Shown: positions 22,415 to 33,438 of the stretch, one piece after another | How the letters are laid out: each line of letters opens with the position of its first letter | How positions within the stretch are numbered: position 1 is the first letter of the stretch | The notes under the pieces: generated by a model | The model's database searches: none | What the model saw: only the letters and a program-made list of their open reading frames with translations | What the model was told of the DNA's origin: nothing | Made by a program: the position numbers and the translations under genes | DNA from: Rostrohypoxylon terebratum | Lineage: Eukaryota; Ascomycota; Sordariomycetes; Xylariales; Hypoxylaceae | DNA: 64,000 bases | Assembly (NCBI GenBank): GCA_022497145.1 | Contig: MU385870.1 | Span: 132,629 to 196,628, forward strand | Direction of reading: 5' to 3'

Positions 22415-23821
22415 TGTGAAATCATTCGTGAGGCTTTGGTAGCTTCGTGATTTGGTCAAGTAGTTTGAACCGCATGTGGTCTTTCTAAATCTTGAAAGAT
22501 GTTAGAGAAGACGTTGCGCCATTCTACAAATGCGCAACCCACACGTAAGCCGTTGCAGTTTGACGAAGTTCGGTACCTGTACTTTGCGCTATGTAGAGGT
22601 TCAAATGTTCTACCTAGGTCCTAGGGTTATTTTTATTGAACATTGAAGTAACTAACCCGGAAGTAATATATAGGTACCTAGCTTAGCGAATCAGGTCGCT
22701 GTTGAATGATTGAATAAGGTACCTGAGCCCCATATTACAGGGCAATAACCACTACCACTTGAGCCTTCCAACATTTAACCTTTAATAGCACCTGACAAAC
22801 AGACTTTATGGCCCCTTTAGAGATATTTGACACTCACATGCAGGAAGATCAAAGCTATTAATATGTATCCTATTATTATATCGTAGAAAGACTTTACCGT
22901 GAGAGCCCGAGAACTCATGATCACACTGTATTCTACTATGTACGTTAGGAGTCTATGTATTGTACCTAGGTCCTAGGTAAGTCTACATAGTACTGCATAG
23001 GTAGGATACGGTCTGATCTCCAGGGCTCTATCCTGCCCTAGCGGTAGCTGTCCGAACTCACCCTTAGTAGAGTTCTAGACCATTGAGATGGGACGGTTAA
23101 TGAACTAATAGGCGAGCCCAGGTTGCACACAAAAACAGGCTAACGAACCTGCTCACGCTCGTATAATAAATAGATCGATCGATATCCAAGGAATACGAAC
23201 CTGCAAATTAGTAACTATTTCATTAATCATACAAGTATGGATACTTGGAATAAATGTTTTCAAATATACTATATTTTCGCCATAATATACATATGTACAA
23301 GTTTATCAGAGCTGAGTCTTGAGGTAGCCACACTATTAGTGGCTTCCCGGTACTAGTAAAAACGTGGCTTGATTGGATGCCGGCGTATTATCACCTATCA
23401 CCTTGTATCGGTAGATGTGATTGGCCAATCAATCATTCCCTAAAAGATTCTAAAATTTCGAAATTTGCGACGCCTCTCTCCTCTACACATATTTTCTACC
23501 CTTCGCCGGCACTTTTTAAAATCGAAGCCGTCCTCACCTCGTTGTGAAACCTATATGGCAGATTCATATGCCCGGTCGAAGTAGAACGACAATGCCTTTT
23601 ATAATCCTGTTGTCTGCCCGACTTTAAGTCCATGGGTACAATGGGTTCGCTATGTGCAGATATCACACCATGCGTCTATCAATCAACCTTAGTCACCTAT
23701 GTAGGGAGTATATAAAAGAGAAAGCATGTTCATAGGTATATGTCGAATCACTCATTTTTCATTGAATATTTAAGACCAATGCATTGTTCAACTATTGTAG
23801 ACCCGTGGTGAGTACCTTCAA
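22415..23821. other. intergenic DNA upstream of RUD3
   Basis: No gene supported in 1.4 kb. Two CCTAGGTCCTAGG-type palindromes are at about 22612-22626 and 22964-22979, with a CTACTATGTA motif at 22933-22942. A GATTGGCCAATCAAT palindrome with two CCAAT-type boxes is near 23420-23434. Confidence 0.5.
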
Positions 23822-25113
23822 TTACGAGGTAGCCTTCTTCGCCTTTGGCTTCCTCTCCTTTTTACTTGCCTTAGAACCTTGCTTGCTTATGGTAGCAGGC
23901 TCATTGGCAGTAGATACATCTTTGCTATCGTCATTCGCTTCCTCCTCAACTGCGACATCTTTGGGGACAGGCTCGATAGCTTTTGGTGCCTCATCTTGAG
24001 CGTTCTCGAGAGCAGGCGTATCCTTTCTTACTTCATCGACGGACTTGATCTTAGGTGCTTCAAATTCGTAGCCAATCTCTTGCAACTTCTTCGTCCGTTC
24101 AGAACGCTTCTTTTCCTCTATTGCGATCTTTTGGGTCCATGTTGACTCCGATAAGGGCTTCTTCAGGTTATTGCCTGCCATCTTGTTCCAAGGCACTTTC
24201 TTGAAACGTCTATTTGAGCCCTTCCAGAGGTCCTCGTGGACCTGCGATTTAGGGATGATCTTGACTTTCAATATTCGGCCGAATAATAGGTAGTTGTCCA
24301 TCGTCTTCGCAACAACCTCCGCAACGGGCGCTTCGGTGAACTCGATGAAGGCGAAATGTTTGCTGGCTCCTGTCTTCTTGTTTCTAGACATTCTGAGTCT
24401 CTCGATTGTACCGAATTGGGAGAAGTATGATTTCATCTCATGTTCATAGAAACCGTCTATAGCCCCTAGAGTTAGCAATCATCTTGAGGCACACACCAAG
24501 GAACTTACGTGGTAGACGGCCGATGTATACAATACCGTGCTCGCCATTGCCGGATTTGGAGGACTTCAGCAATTCCTTGGACTCTTTAGGAATCTCGCCT
24601 ACATCCTGACCTTCCTGGAATGAAGCGTCGGCATCGACCACAGCATCTTCATCGTCGCTATCAACAATCTTTGCGAGGGCCTTGGCATTGTCCTCTTCGT
24701 CCTCCGAAGATTGCGCATCATCCTCTTCGCTGTCGACCTTATCTTCATCTTTCTTGCTCACTTTGGTAGCTCGGGAGCTCTTGGATGCCTTCTTTTCCGT
24801 TGGTTGACTCGCTATAACTTTCTTGGAGTGAGAGTTGTCTTTGGTAGGCTTAGGTTTCTTCGTCGCGACTGGGCTCGCATCATCGGCAGCTGTATTCGTT
24901 GTTAATTGAGGAGTTCAAAGACATCCATTTTTGCTATTCGTTGTACTAACCTTTCCGCTTGGTAGCTGGGGCACTCGCTTTGCCTTTAGCTACAGGTGTC
25001 GCAGCCGATACGGCAGTATCTAAAATGAGTGTTAAAAACTAGAAATGAAAAACAAAGAATGACCATATCATGGAATTACCTTTAGTCTTTCTTTTCCTAA
25101 GTTCTGGCGCCAT
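23822..25113 (-). CDS. nop15: Nop15-type nucleolar RNA-binding protein (60S ribosome biogenesis)
   Basis: Nop15 (NIFK in animals) is an RRM protein of pre-60S particles needed for 27S rRNA processing. Four exons are inferred: 25113-25080, 25019-24951, 24889-24509 and 24456-23822, giving 372 residues. The N-terminal 150 residues are lysine-rich then highly acidic, with SEEDDAQSSEDEEDN. One RRM spans about 154-232, with RNP2 VYIGRL and RNP1 KHFAFIEF. The family segment PHGFYEHEMKSYFSQFG is rebuilt exactly by the third splice, where the second of two nearby AG acceptors is the correct one. C-terminal to the RRM is LWKGSNRRFKKVPWNKM, also typical of the family, then a charged tail. It is divergent from the SMN gene, 591 bp away. 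Confidence 0.93.
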
Positions 25114-25704
25114 TGTGAGGATATCTTTACCACGCAATGATTTGGTTGATGATCTGGATCGGATCGCGAAACTTTTTTTTTTCTTTTGCGCCTATGCTTG
25201 GGATTCTGCCACCCGAATTTTAGCGGTGAGGTGAACCCCACTTATGGATGGATGGATGCCACTTCCCCAAGCTTTAGCTTCCTCTTTCACTGTAAGTTTG
25301 CAGGTACGCGCCTAAAAAATTAAGGTTATTAGGTACATCGAGTGTTCTACAAACGCCAACCGGACGGAGTCTAATCGTTCAAGCAACTGAAAGCTGCAGT
25401 ATCACGGCGCATTCATTTGCCTCATAGATCGAACATTCAATGTCAATATCAAATCATTTTATTTGAAATACTGTCTCGTGAATAAATCTCTTACTTTTTC
25501 TAGACCGAGATTCGGCGAGAAACTCAACTTGAACCTAGATATTTTAATATCTTGGAATGCAAGTTAATAGCTGCAAGATTGTTGCCTATGAAATCTACAG
25601 TCTAGTACCTACCAAAACAACGACACAACACGCTTAGATTGATCCCATAGATACTCGCAACGCCTCGACTTCTCTACCGATTCGGACATCCATTGACCGC
25701 CGAG
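25114..25704. promoter_or_regulatory. divergent promoter region, NOP15 and SMN
   Basis: This 591-bp interval separates the start codons of NOP15 (minus) and SMN (plus). No further gene is visible. It holds a T-rich run near 25172-25184 and the AT-rich sequence typical of fungal promoters. Confidence 0.5.
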
Positions 25705-26502
25705 ATGAGCTCTTCCAACGAAGGGTTATCCCACAATGAGATTTGGGATGATTCAGCCTTAGTAAATTCATGGAATGATGCTCTGGAAGAATACAAGGTA
25801 TGACTAAATTCTCTATCGAAGCTAATTTGTTTATGCCTAAACCGTAATATCTAGAAATACCACAGCATTCACAGAAATGGAGGCAATGTGGAAGATCTTC
25901 TAAAGTAAGTCCACCAATATCTCTCCTTGTTATTATCAGCCACTTTTGTGGCTGCAGCTCCATGAGAGACACATTTATCTAATCTTATTAAGGACGTCGA
26001 ATGCCAAGACTGATACTCAGGAAGCCGGTCACCCGTCAAGTTCACATTCTATCAAAACAGATCCCGAAATGAGAGGGGAAGCTTCCGTAAGTCATCGACC
26101 CGGCTCTGCTAAATGTCCACCCTTGAAGGGGATCCCGGACGATCAAGAAAGCTTGGCCTAGACCTCCCAAGATTCTAACGAAACGCAGAATGGGAGACAA
26201 GAGGACGGAACATCGACCTTCCAGCATAGCCATCCGCATGGTGGAACTCCCGGTCCTCAAGGGCTGCTAGGTTCAGGTGAGCTTCATACTAGCCCTACCC
26301 CGGACTATGGGTCACGGAGAAGAAAGATCCCCTAGGTGATGACGAGTTGCAGAATTTCGGGTTGGCTAATAATTAATATATTGCAGTACGCGATGAGGGC
26401 TTGAAGAGATTGCTGATGTCTTGGTACTATGCGGGCTATTATACAGGACTCTACGAAGGCCAGCAAAATCAATCTCAACAAAGAGAGCCTGAACAGAGCT
26501 GA
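25705..26502 (+). CDS. smn1: SMN (survival motor neuron) homologue, Tudor-less
   Basis: SMN with Gemin2 assembles Sm rings on spliceosomal snRNAs. Five short exons are inferred: 25705-25797, 25855-25904, 25993-26086, 26189-26276 and 26387-26502, giving 146 residues. The N-terminal Gemin2-binding helix reads EIWDDSALVNSWNDALEEYK and continues KYHSIHRNGG after the first splice. The C-terminal oligomerisation helix (YG box) reads LKRLLMSWYYAGYYTGLYEG with the alternating Y and G residues in place. The middle is short, polar and proline/histidine-rich, with no Tudor domain, as in fission yeast Smn1. Every exon is below 120 nt, so simple open-frame searches miss the gene. All phases agree, with donors GTATGA, GTAAGT, GTAAGT and GTGAGC. 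Confidence 0.9.
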
Positions 26503-27926
26503 ATGGAGAGTTCTGAGGGATTTACTATTACCTCTATCTCTATCTCAAATCTACATACTACTAGTACTCAGATTCGTTGTGGGATTCGTCATGGGATCTA
26601 CATGACAAGCTAGGATCTGTAACATCTGGTGTTACAAGCGGTTGTGACGGTGATAACGTCATGCAGCTCAGATTCTGCTAGCATGCGACGAGATGTGCAT
26701 CAGTTTCCAGCCATTAGGAAGAGACCTGCAGAATGCCTCAAACTGCAGAATAGTAATTGGACGACCGTGGCGAAGAAACAAACCAAGTCTACCATTATGT
26801 TCTTGGTGAAGATCATGAACTGATTCCCCCACGTTTGGCTATGATTATCAACTTGGCTTGTTTCCAGCCAGTTGGAAAGAAACAAAATCCATTATAATAC
26901 TTCCAACTTTTTATCATACCAAGAACTATGAAATCCTTCTACATGTGCTTATATCTAATTCTAAAGAGTATCATAACTTCATCAAAGTAAGCAGTATCAT
27001 TGATGTGAATAGTCCAACGACGAAGCTCCACATCAACTCGCTATTTGAGTTTACTATGAGTACTGTAACTACACGATCGGATCTTAATCCTTAACAACGC
27101 CGAAACCCGAACTTGCTCTTTCTCGAGAGGCCGCCAGCATCAACTAGTAGAAAATCATCAAATTTTTTCAAACTTTTCAAACTCATATAAGACTAATGTG
27201 CGTAATGTAGAAGTAAGGAATGAATTTGGTGGAGGATGAGACTGGTGAAGAAACAATAAGCACATGGTGCGGGAGACTAAGTTGCAGGGATCCCCCTTTC
27301 AATCGAGTACTTTGTTCCATGCGCGCGCAAGTCTAACTCGAATTGGGTCGTATTTCAAAGTTTCCGTCGCCAGAGCACTCGAACAGCTTAGTAAAAAGCA
27401 AGAGGCTACAGATGGCAGACTGGGAAGGGGTTGTTAGAACTCAGATAAGGTTGATCCTTGAGCAGGTACAGAATCTCAACCGCCAGGGGAGTTCAGATGG
27501 TAATTGCAGGGATCCTCCAACTCTAGTTCCCTCTACGGAAACATGCACGTTTCTTGCCAAGGATGATTTTCAGTTCCGTTCCTGAAGGCTTCCCGACTTT
27601 CGTATTTCTGAGTATTTGAAAAGAAGGATAGCAGTAAAGTCGATTCCGACTCGGCATCTCATCGATACAACGTGGCTTCCATGCATGTGGCAAGTCGGCA
27701 AAGTCGGGTATACGAAGTACGTGCCAAGCATATAGAAGAGAAGCACTGCTCGCAGTATGCGCCCTAAAAAGCTAAGGAGACCAGACTCGAGTTCCAATGT
27801 GCCAACTTCCGAAGGAGATATTAGGGACCGGATAGCTTGCTGCTTACCAGACCCTACTAGTAGTTCTAGGTACCTGGGCAGCTTGGCTACTATGGATGTA
27901 ATACTACTATGTACATTAACTTTAGT

Positions 27927-28224
27927 TTATCCCCTTAGGCACGGAACAGGGGCCATTTTAGCGTGGAAATATAAACCAACGAAAGAGCATATTCTAGAGA
28001 ATTTCCCCATAAATGTCAGGGTTTACAGTGAGCTTGACTAGATTTGGCTAAAGCTTTAGATCGAGTATAGCTCAGTACTTTGAAGCTTGTACTCATTAAT
28101 GAAACGCATGTAGGATTGCTAATAAAACAATTCCTAAGTACTTAAAGCAAGGCTGTCATCTCGTACTTGTATGGCCATAGCTTTTGGCCCTAAAATGGCC
28201 CCTGTTCCGTGCCTAAGGGGATAA
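27927..28224. mobile_element. small inverted-repeat element with perfect 35-bp arms
   Basis: The 35 bases at 27927-27961, beginning TTATCCCCTTAGGCACGG, are repeated exactly and in reverse complement at 28190-28224. The 228-bp interior is AT-rich and non-coding. Outside the arms, 15-20 further bases are similar but with mismatches and a gap, so the true element may extend to about 27913-28246. No clear target-site duplication was found. Size and structure suggest a MITE-like non-autonomous element, but a hairpin-forming regulatory sequence cannot be excluded. Confidence 0.6.
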
Positions 28225-28363
28225 GCTTAGACTAATAGTTGACATGTTATAGGTGGTATCTGGGTGCTGGGGCTAAAAACTCAATTGGAATTTGGAAGTG
28301 ACATTGAACTAAAACTTTTTGAGATGAGACCGGTGGTCTAGATCCCCCTTGAACCACATCTAG

Positions 28364-28570
28364 AAAGATTTCTCTTATGGGAATGACATCTCAACTCTCC
28401 TCACAACTTCGGATTACGGCATAGAACAAAACGGAATGATCTACGTCGGTCCTTCAAATGATTTACTACAACAATGTCAAGAAGGATTGAATGCACATAT
28501 CAAGAGTTCGGTGAAGTTTGAACAGTCAGCTCCGGATGACTTAATTCCCCTGCCTTGGCCCTTAGGTCCT
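28364..28570 (+). pseudogene. coding-like relic, unknown family
   Basis: A 69-codon frame open between stops has protein-like composition (for example LTTSDYGIEQNGMIYVGPSN) but starts with no ATG at a useful position and has no splice partner that I can find. It lies 20 bp before another decayed-looking frame. Confidence 0.25.
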
Positions 28571-28592
28571 TAGCACCTCAAGGGGTTGAGCT

Positions 28593-28994
28593 ATGACTAC
28601 AGACAAACCCCTGTTCTATAGCGGCTTAAGCGAGGGGTCAAAACGCCATCCGAGACAACTCTGTCACATCGACCTCCTGCTGCAAGCTCTCACAAATCTT
28701 GGAGCCGCCTAACCCTCTACCCATGCAGCTCATGGACCGCCCTATGCCATACTCGACGACGTTATCCGTTGTAATGAACAATTAAGTGGCATACATCCGG
28801 TCGCCGTCCGTATCCAGCCATACTATGCAGTAATTGAGCACCTTCGACCCCGGCTGCCAACCCCAGCTGAGTCCTGCACGGAAGATTTTCTAATGCTGTT
28901 TCGAGGGCAACTCCTGGTCAGGGACCAATATCTCAGGGTTCGCCTCGGGCTTGACGGCAAACTAAGAGACCATCATGCTGGATTTAAGTGTTGA
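28593..28994 (+). pseudogene. coding-like frame interrupted by one in-frame stop
   Basis: An ATG at 28593 opens a frame that reads MTTDKPLFYSGLSEGSK and meets TAA at 28710-28712. The same frame then stays open for 93 more codons (for example GPPYAILDDVIRCNEQLSG and LRPRLPTPAESCTEDFLMLF) to TGA at 28992-28994. The total would be about 133 codons with a single interruption. No intron removes the TAA with normal splice signals. The family is not recognised. It may be a recent pseudogene or chance. Confidence 0.3.
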
Positions 28995-29255
28995 GGTCTC
29001 CCTTCTGGGTCCAGACGTGGGTTGTTTCTTTTTCACTCTCTTCTTCAGACGACTCGTCCTGTGTATACGCTCTTTTCCTTCGCTCTCTCGAGTGTTTGTG
29101 CTTTACGTCCTTGTTCATTCTCTAATTACGAGCAGGCCCTCGCCTTTCAAGCTTCTTATTGCCAGGTCCGGTACTGTTATTCAGGTGGAATTCATTCATA
29201 ACGACCCGTAAAGAGGAATATTTACGATTAATATCAAATCTTCTAAACCGCCATC

Positions 29256-30239
29256 ATGAAGTACTCAGCAGCTCTTTCGGTCGCCATTGCGCCGCTCGCC
29301 ATCGCCAAGGCCGTTCACAACGTCTACCCTCAACACAAGAGATCCAGCCACAAGGCGGAACTAGGAGCTGTCGCCGGCTCTGCCGAGGCGATTAATATTG
29401 TGCAAGGCCTTGAGCTCGGAAGCTCGACTCAGGTTATCGTTATCTGGGCTAACCCCGGAAACAACGCTGCCACGACAACTCTGCACGAACAGGTCACAGT
29501 CACTCAGACCGTCACCGCTGCCGCGGGGACTGCTGCAGCTGCCACTTCGACCGCTGCTGGTGCTGCCGCGACTCACACCGTCACTGTTGGTGGTGCTGCT
29601 GGTCTAGTCTACACTCCCGACTCCATAACAGCCAACGTCGGTGATATGGTTATCTTCGAATTCATGAGCGCAAACCACACCGCAACTCAATCTACGTTTG
29701 CTACACCCTGCAAGCTTATGGAAGGTGGTATGGACTCTGGCTTCCAGCCCAACGCCAACAACACCGTCGACCCTCCTCCCAAGGTTGCCATGCAAGTCAT
29801 GACCACTGACCCTCTATGGTTTTACTGCCGACAGTCTGGTCACTGTGGAAAGGGTATGACCTTCTCCATCAACCCTACTGCCGCCAAGACGCAAGCCATG
29901 TTCCAACAAATGGCTATCGCGCAGAATGGTACTGGAGCTGGCAGTGCCATCACTGGTAACGGAACCGCGGCTGCTTCTTCTGCAGTTGCTGCTGCCCCTG
30001 CCGCCTCTTCCGCTGCCGCGGCCTCTGGCAACATCAACCAAGGAAGCGGTACAATCGAGGGTGGTGCTTGCGTATGCGCCGTTACTTGCAGCACTGGCAG
30101 CTTCCCCGCCGTGGCGGCCCAGGGCATTGGTGCCTTCGGTGGTATTGCAGGTTAGTAATTCATCTTAATGTGGTTCATCGAAACATCTACTAATACCAAG
30201 ATAGGAGCTCTTCCTGCTAGCATGATGGAAACCGTCTAA
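29256..30239 (+). CDS. secreted cupredoxin-domain, Ser/Ala-rich surface protein
   Basis: Two exons, 29256-30150 and 30205-30239, give 309 residues. A signal peptide (MKYSAALSVAIAPLAIAKA) starts the protein. A Thr/Ala-rich linker leads to a plastocyanin-like (cupredoxin) domain at about 107-220, with HTVTVGGAAGLVYTPDSI at its start. Candidate type-1 copper ligands are the His in SANHTATQS, then the Cys, His and Met in WFYCRQSGHCGKGM. A long Ala/Ser/Gly-rich region follows and then a cysteine pair CVCAVTC. The last exon adds only 11 residues. The tail is only mildly hydrophobic, so GPI anchoring is uncertain. Such fungal extracellular serine-rich cupredoxins are usually wall-associated; the role of copper is not known. 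Confidence 0.9.
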
Positions 30240-30781
30240 GTAATAATGTGCGGCGTCCGGTTGAGGATCACGAGTGATACCACGGCAGCGGCGACTGCGA
30301 TTCGAATATTCCGAATTAGGGGGGTTTTTTACCTGAATGACTAGACTTCTTTTTTTATTATTACCTGGCATGAGGAGGTTTTTAAACATATGACTGGATC
30401 GTATATTATTATATATTATAGGTGCACTTAATAGGTCATCAATGAAGTAAAATACCATTTCCCCCGTTCAATGTGGCATTGTGAGGCGTCTTTCGTCTTG
30501 TTTTGGCAAACCTATCTTGTGTGATGTAGCGTCCGAGATATTGGTCGGAATACTAATCCAGTCTACGAGCAAACACCAGTCGAAAGTCAAATCCACTTGA
30601 TTGTCAATGATAATAGTTGCATTCGTCGAAGAACGAATTTGAGAAAGTCCAGACGCCATTGCACGCCTAGAACCCCATCCTGTCGTAGAAAAACTTGTCC
30701 TACGCCGTGATATCATGAGAAAGTATTTCCTATCCTCCCGTCTACGCATGTACGCCTACCGTTAGGCTAACATCCTAACGA
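30240..30781. other. convergent intergenic region
   Basis: The 3' flanks of the cupredoxin gene and of the SERF gene meet here. A minus-strand open frame at 30468-30749 has no recognisable feature and is not called. Confidence 0.45.
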
Positions 30782-31275
30782 CTATTTCGCGGCAGCGGCT
30801 TGCTTCTTCGCATCGGCTAAGGCACGTATTCCATCAGTTTTCAAACAGTCCGCAACGTGCTCGACGTAAAAATCGGTTCTTACCAGCAGCTTGCTTCTTG
30901 CGCATCATCTCGGCGACGGCCTCCTTATCACGCTGCATCTCGGTGCCGCTCTTGGTGTTCTTGGATTTCTACATCAGGGCGGATTAGTATGCTATCACTA
31001 TTTGACCTGGAGGCCCTCCACCGCTACTAGTGGTGACGAGCTGCTTATACGCATGGTCTGTCGGTCCGTCATGACCAGGTATAATTGTCCTTCTCTTATA
31101 CTACACAGTGATGTGTGATAATGTGGCCTTATCGACCAAGCGGTAACGAGCGTTCGGAGTCGGATGTGGGCGGACGGAAATAGGTAAGACGTAAGCTGGC
31201 GAAAAGACTCACCTGAGCGGCCTGGGCCTTGAGGTTCTTCTCGCGCGCCTTGTCACGCTGGTTGCCGCGAGCCAT
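30782..31275 (-). CDS. SERF/4F5 family small basic protein
   Basis: Three exons are inferred: 31275-31213, 30968-30884 and 30816-30782, giving 60 residues. The N-terminal block MARGNQRDKAREKNLKAQAA is the hallmark of the 4F5/SERF family, and the rest is lysine-, alanine- and glutamine-rich (MMRKKQAAADAKKQAAAK). In animals SERF proteins bind acidic partners and affect protein aggregation; the fungal role is not established. Introns of 244 and 67 nt have GTGAGT and GTAAGA donors. No signal peptide or membrane segment is present, so a cytosolic or nuclear location is likely. Confidence 0.9.
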
Positions 31276-33438
31276 CTTGATGGGATGTGTGGGTGAGCGA
31301 GGTTATACAAGGTAAGGGTAGCAGAAGCAGCGCTTAATCAAACGCAGGTCGGTTGTTTTGTGTGTCGCGATGTCTTGGCCGTGTAGGTTTTTGGAGGATG
31401 GGATGGAAAGATCAAAGGGTTCTGGGATCTAAGGTTAGGTTCGTGTGTGTAGCCGCCAGTTGCTTAAAATAAATACTAGTTAGGTAGTCCTAGGCGGCCT
31501 AAGGAAATAAGCACAGCGTCCGGGTTAAGGCGGTGGGTTCCTGCTGAGAGCCGCGCAACTGCCTGCGTCCTTGCAACTGTTTGCGGCGGAGCCTTCCTTA
31601 AAGTCGCCTAAGACGGGTCTGATAGTGCGAGAACTAGGAAAGCACACTGTAGTTCTGAGTACAGAGTAGTAGTATCCCTTCCTTCTAAATTCAAAACTTC
31701 TTGCTGCCAAAATCTGTGTAAACTATCTGATTCAGGAACTCAAGGGTTGGATTTTACACATGTATTGTTTGTACCTTCCATCGATGTAGTGCTTGACAGT
31801 GTTACTTACTACTATCATGCATGCACCATTCCACGCTATTCGGACGGGTACTGTAAGATTTAGGCCAGCTCAGAAGGTAGCATCCATTTTGGGATCGCGT
31901 GACGCTTAAGCCAATCACATCCCTTCCTCATCACTATTCTGGATGATTCTTCGGAATTACACCGCAGGTGAACGGACCTCACTCATCAGATTCGCTCACA
32001 GTATCTGATCTGTTGCGATCAATCAAATAATATCATAAAAATCGAAACATAATATATCAAACCTAGCAATATTCAATTGTCGTCATTGTTGCAAGATCGA
32101 TTATGATGCCTACCTATTAGTACCCAAGACTCAAGTATTATCCATACACCTCTGCGTCTGCTCTCCAGCTGTGTCGAGCTACCACAAGATAGGTATTGTT
32201 TGAAGCTATGCTGTATAACTGACGACAATTACCATAATAGCCTTGACAATGACTATGAATCCTTCAAAACATCGAATTTTCCTTAGGCCCTTGTTTTCCA
32301 AGTCCATCTTTGTATTGTCCGATAAAGCAGGTGTCTTTCTCACGATATCTAGGTACTAATAAGTAGTTACCATTTAAAAGGTTCTTGGGTGGAGTTAAAC
32401 CAATAGGCGCGAGGTCGGCCTGAAACAAATTCAGTTAATCGACAGCCAATGAAACCTCCGTGGCAAACCAATTCTCGAGATACATTTGCTCAACGGGATA
32501 CAAGCCATCTCTCATAAATCATTGGATGAGATGATGTGTCCCTGCAGTTTTATCCCACGCTCCCTACCTGCGGGTTTCCTGGCATAATAGTACGTGGACC
32601 GTCAAGAGTCGTGATTCGCGTTGGCTCTCCAAGAGTTGCAGGCCTAAACCATCAAAGGGTAGGGATTCACCACATTCATCATGAACATGCATCACGGGGG
32701 ATGCAAGCAATAATCTCTAGATCCGTCCTTGTCTCTCTCCACCTGTAGATACATGTAGATGAACCCTTGAAAAAGGTCAGGGAAGATGTAAAAATAATCG
32801 AATTAGCCGGCTCGTACCTAGCTCAACCGCACGCGTCTACCAATAAGTCCAGTATGTACAGTACCAACGGTCCCTGACGAGGGGCAACTCAGGCTTCAAT
32901 TGAGCGTGAGACTGTCCGCGCCTAAGTATAATTATTGGTGGAAAACATCTGCCCAATGCGAAACCTTTAGAGCCGCCCAGATGAACTGCTAGTCACTAAG
33001 TATCTCGAATTTCCAATTGTTCCCAAATCTATTGTCTGTTCTTCTTCACAATCACTCTTTGACCAAAACTTCATTTTTTCCCAAAACTTATTAAAAGAAC
33101 TTGAGCCGCCGGTCCGCCAACTTCATTTATCACCCATCGGTTCTATTGTCCTAGAAGGACGTACATAATAACAATCTCTTCATCCTCGTCCATTGTTTTA
33201 TATTTTTCTTATAAAGCTGCATCCTACAAATCATTACCTCACACTCCCTTCTGCCTTTTTTCCTTTTCGTTCCATTTCTCTTCTCGACCACTCCATTTCC
33301 TTTCACGCTCGTTCCGTCGATCGATTTCTATAGATCTGCCAGTCAGGTCCGCGTACCAAAAAAACAAGAAAAACTAGGTTTACGATAACTGCAGGCAGTT
33401 TCAACAGTTGGTCTCCCATTTTTCTATAATACCAACAA
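31276..33438. other. intergenic DNA between SERF and the four-helix membrane-protein gene
   Basis: No gene supported in 2.2 kb. The right end (about 33180-33360) is pyrimidine-rich (CTTTTTTCCTTTTCGTTCC and similar) and is probably the leader and core promoter of the next gene. Confidence 0.5.

Larger units (their letters stand above)
26503..29255. other. relic-rich intergenic region
   Basis: 2.75 kb without an intact gene. It holds a perfect 35-bp inverted repeat (27927-27961 and 28190-28224) and coding-like fragments at 28364-28570 and 28593-28991, listed separately. A further protein-like stretch lies near 27390-27585 (for example RTQIRLILEQVQNLN) but has no ATG or splice support. Confidence 0.5.
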
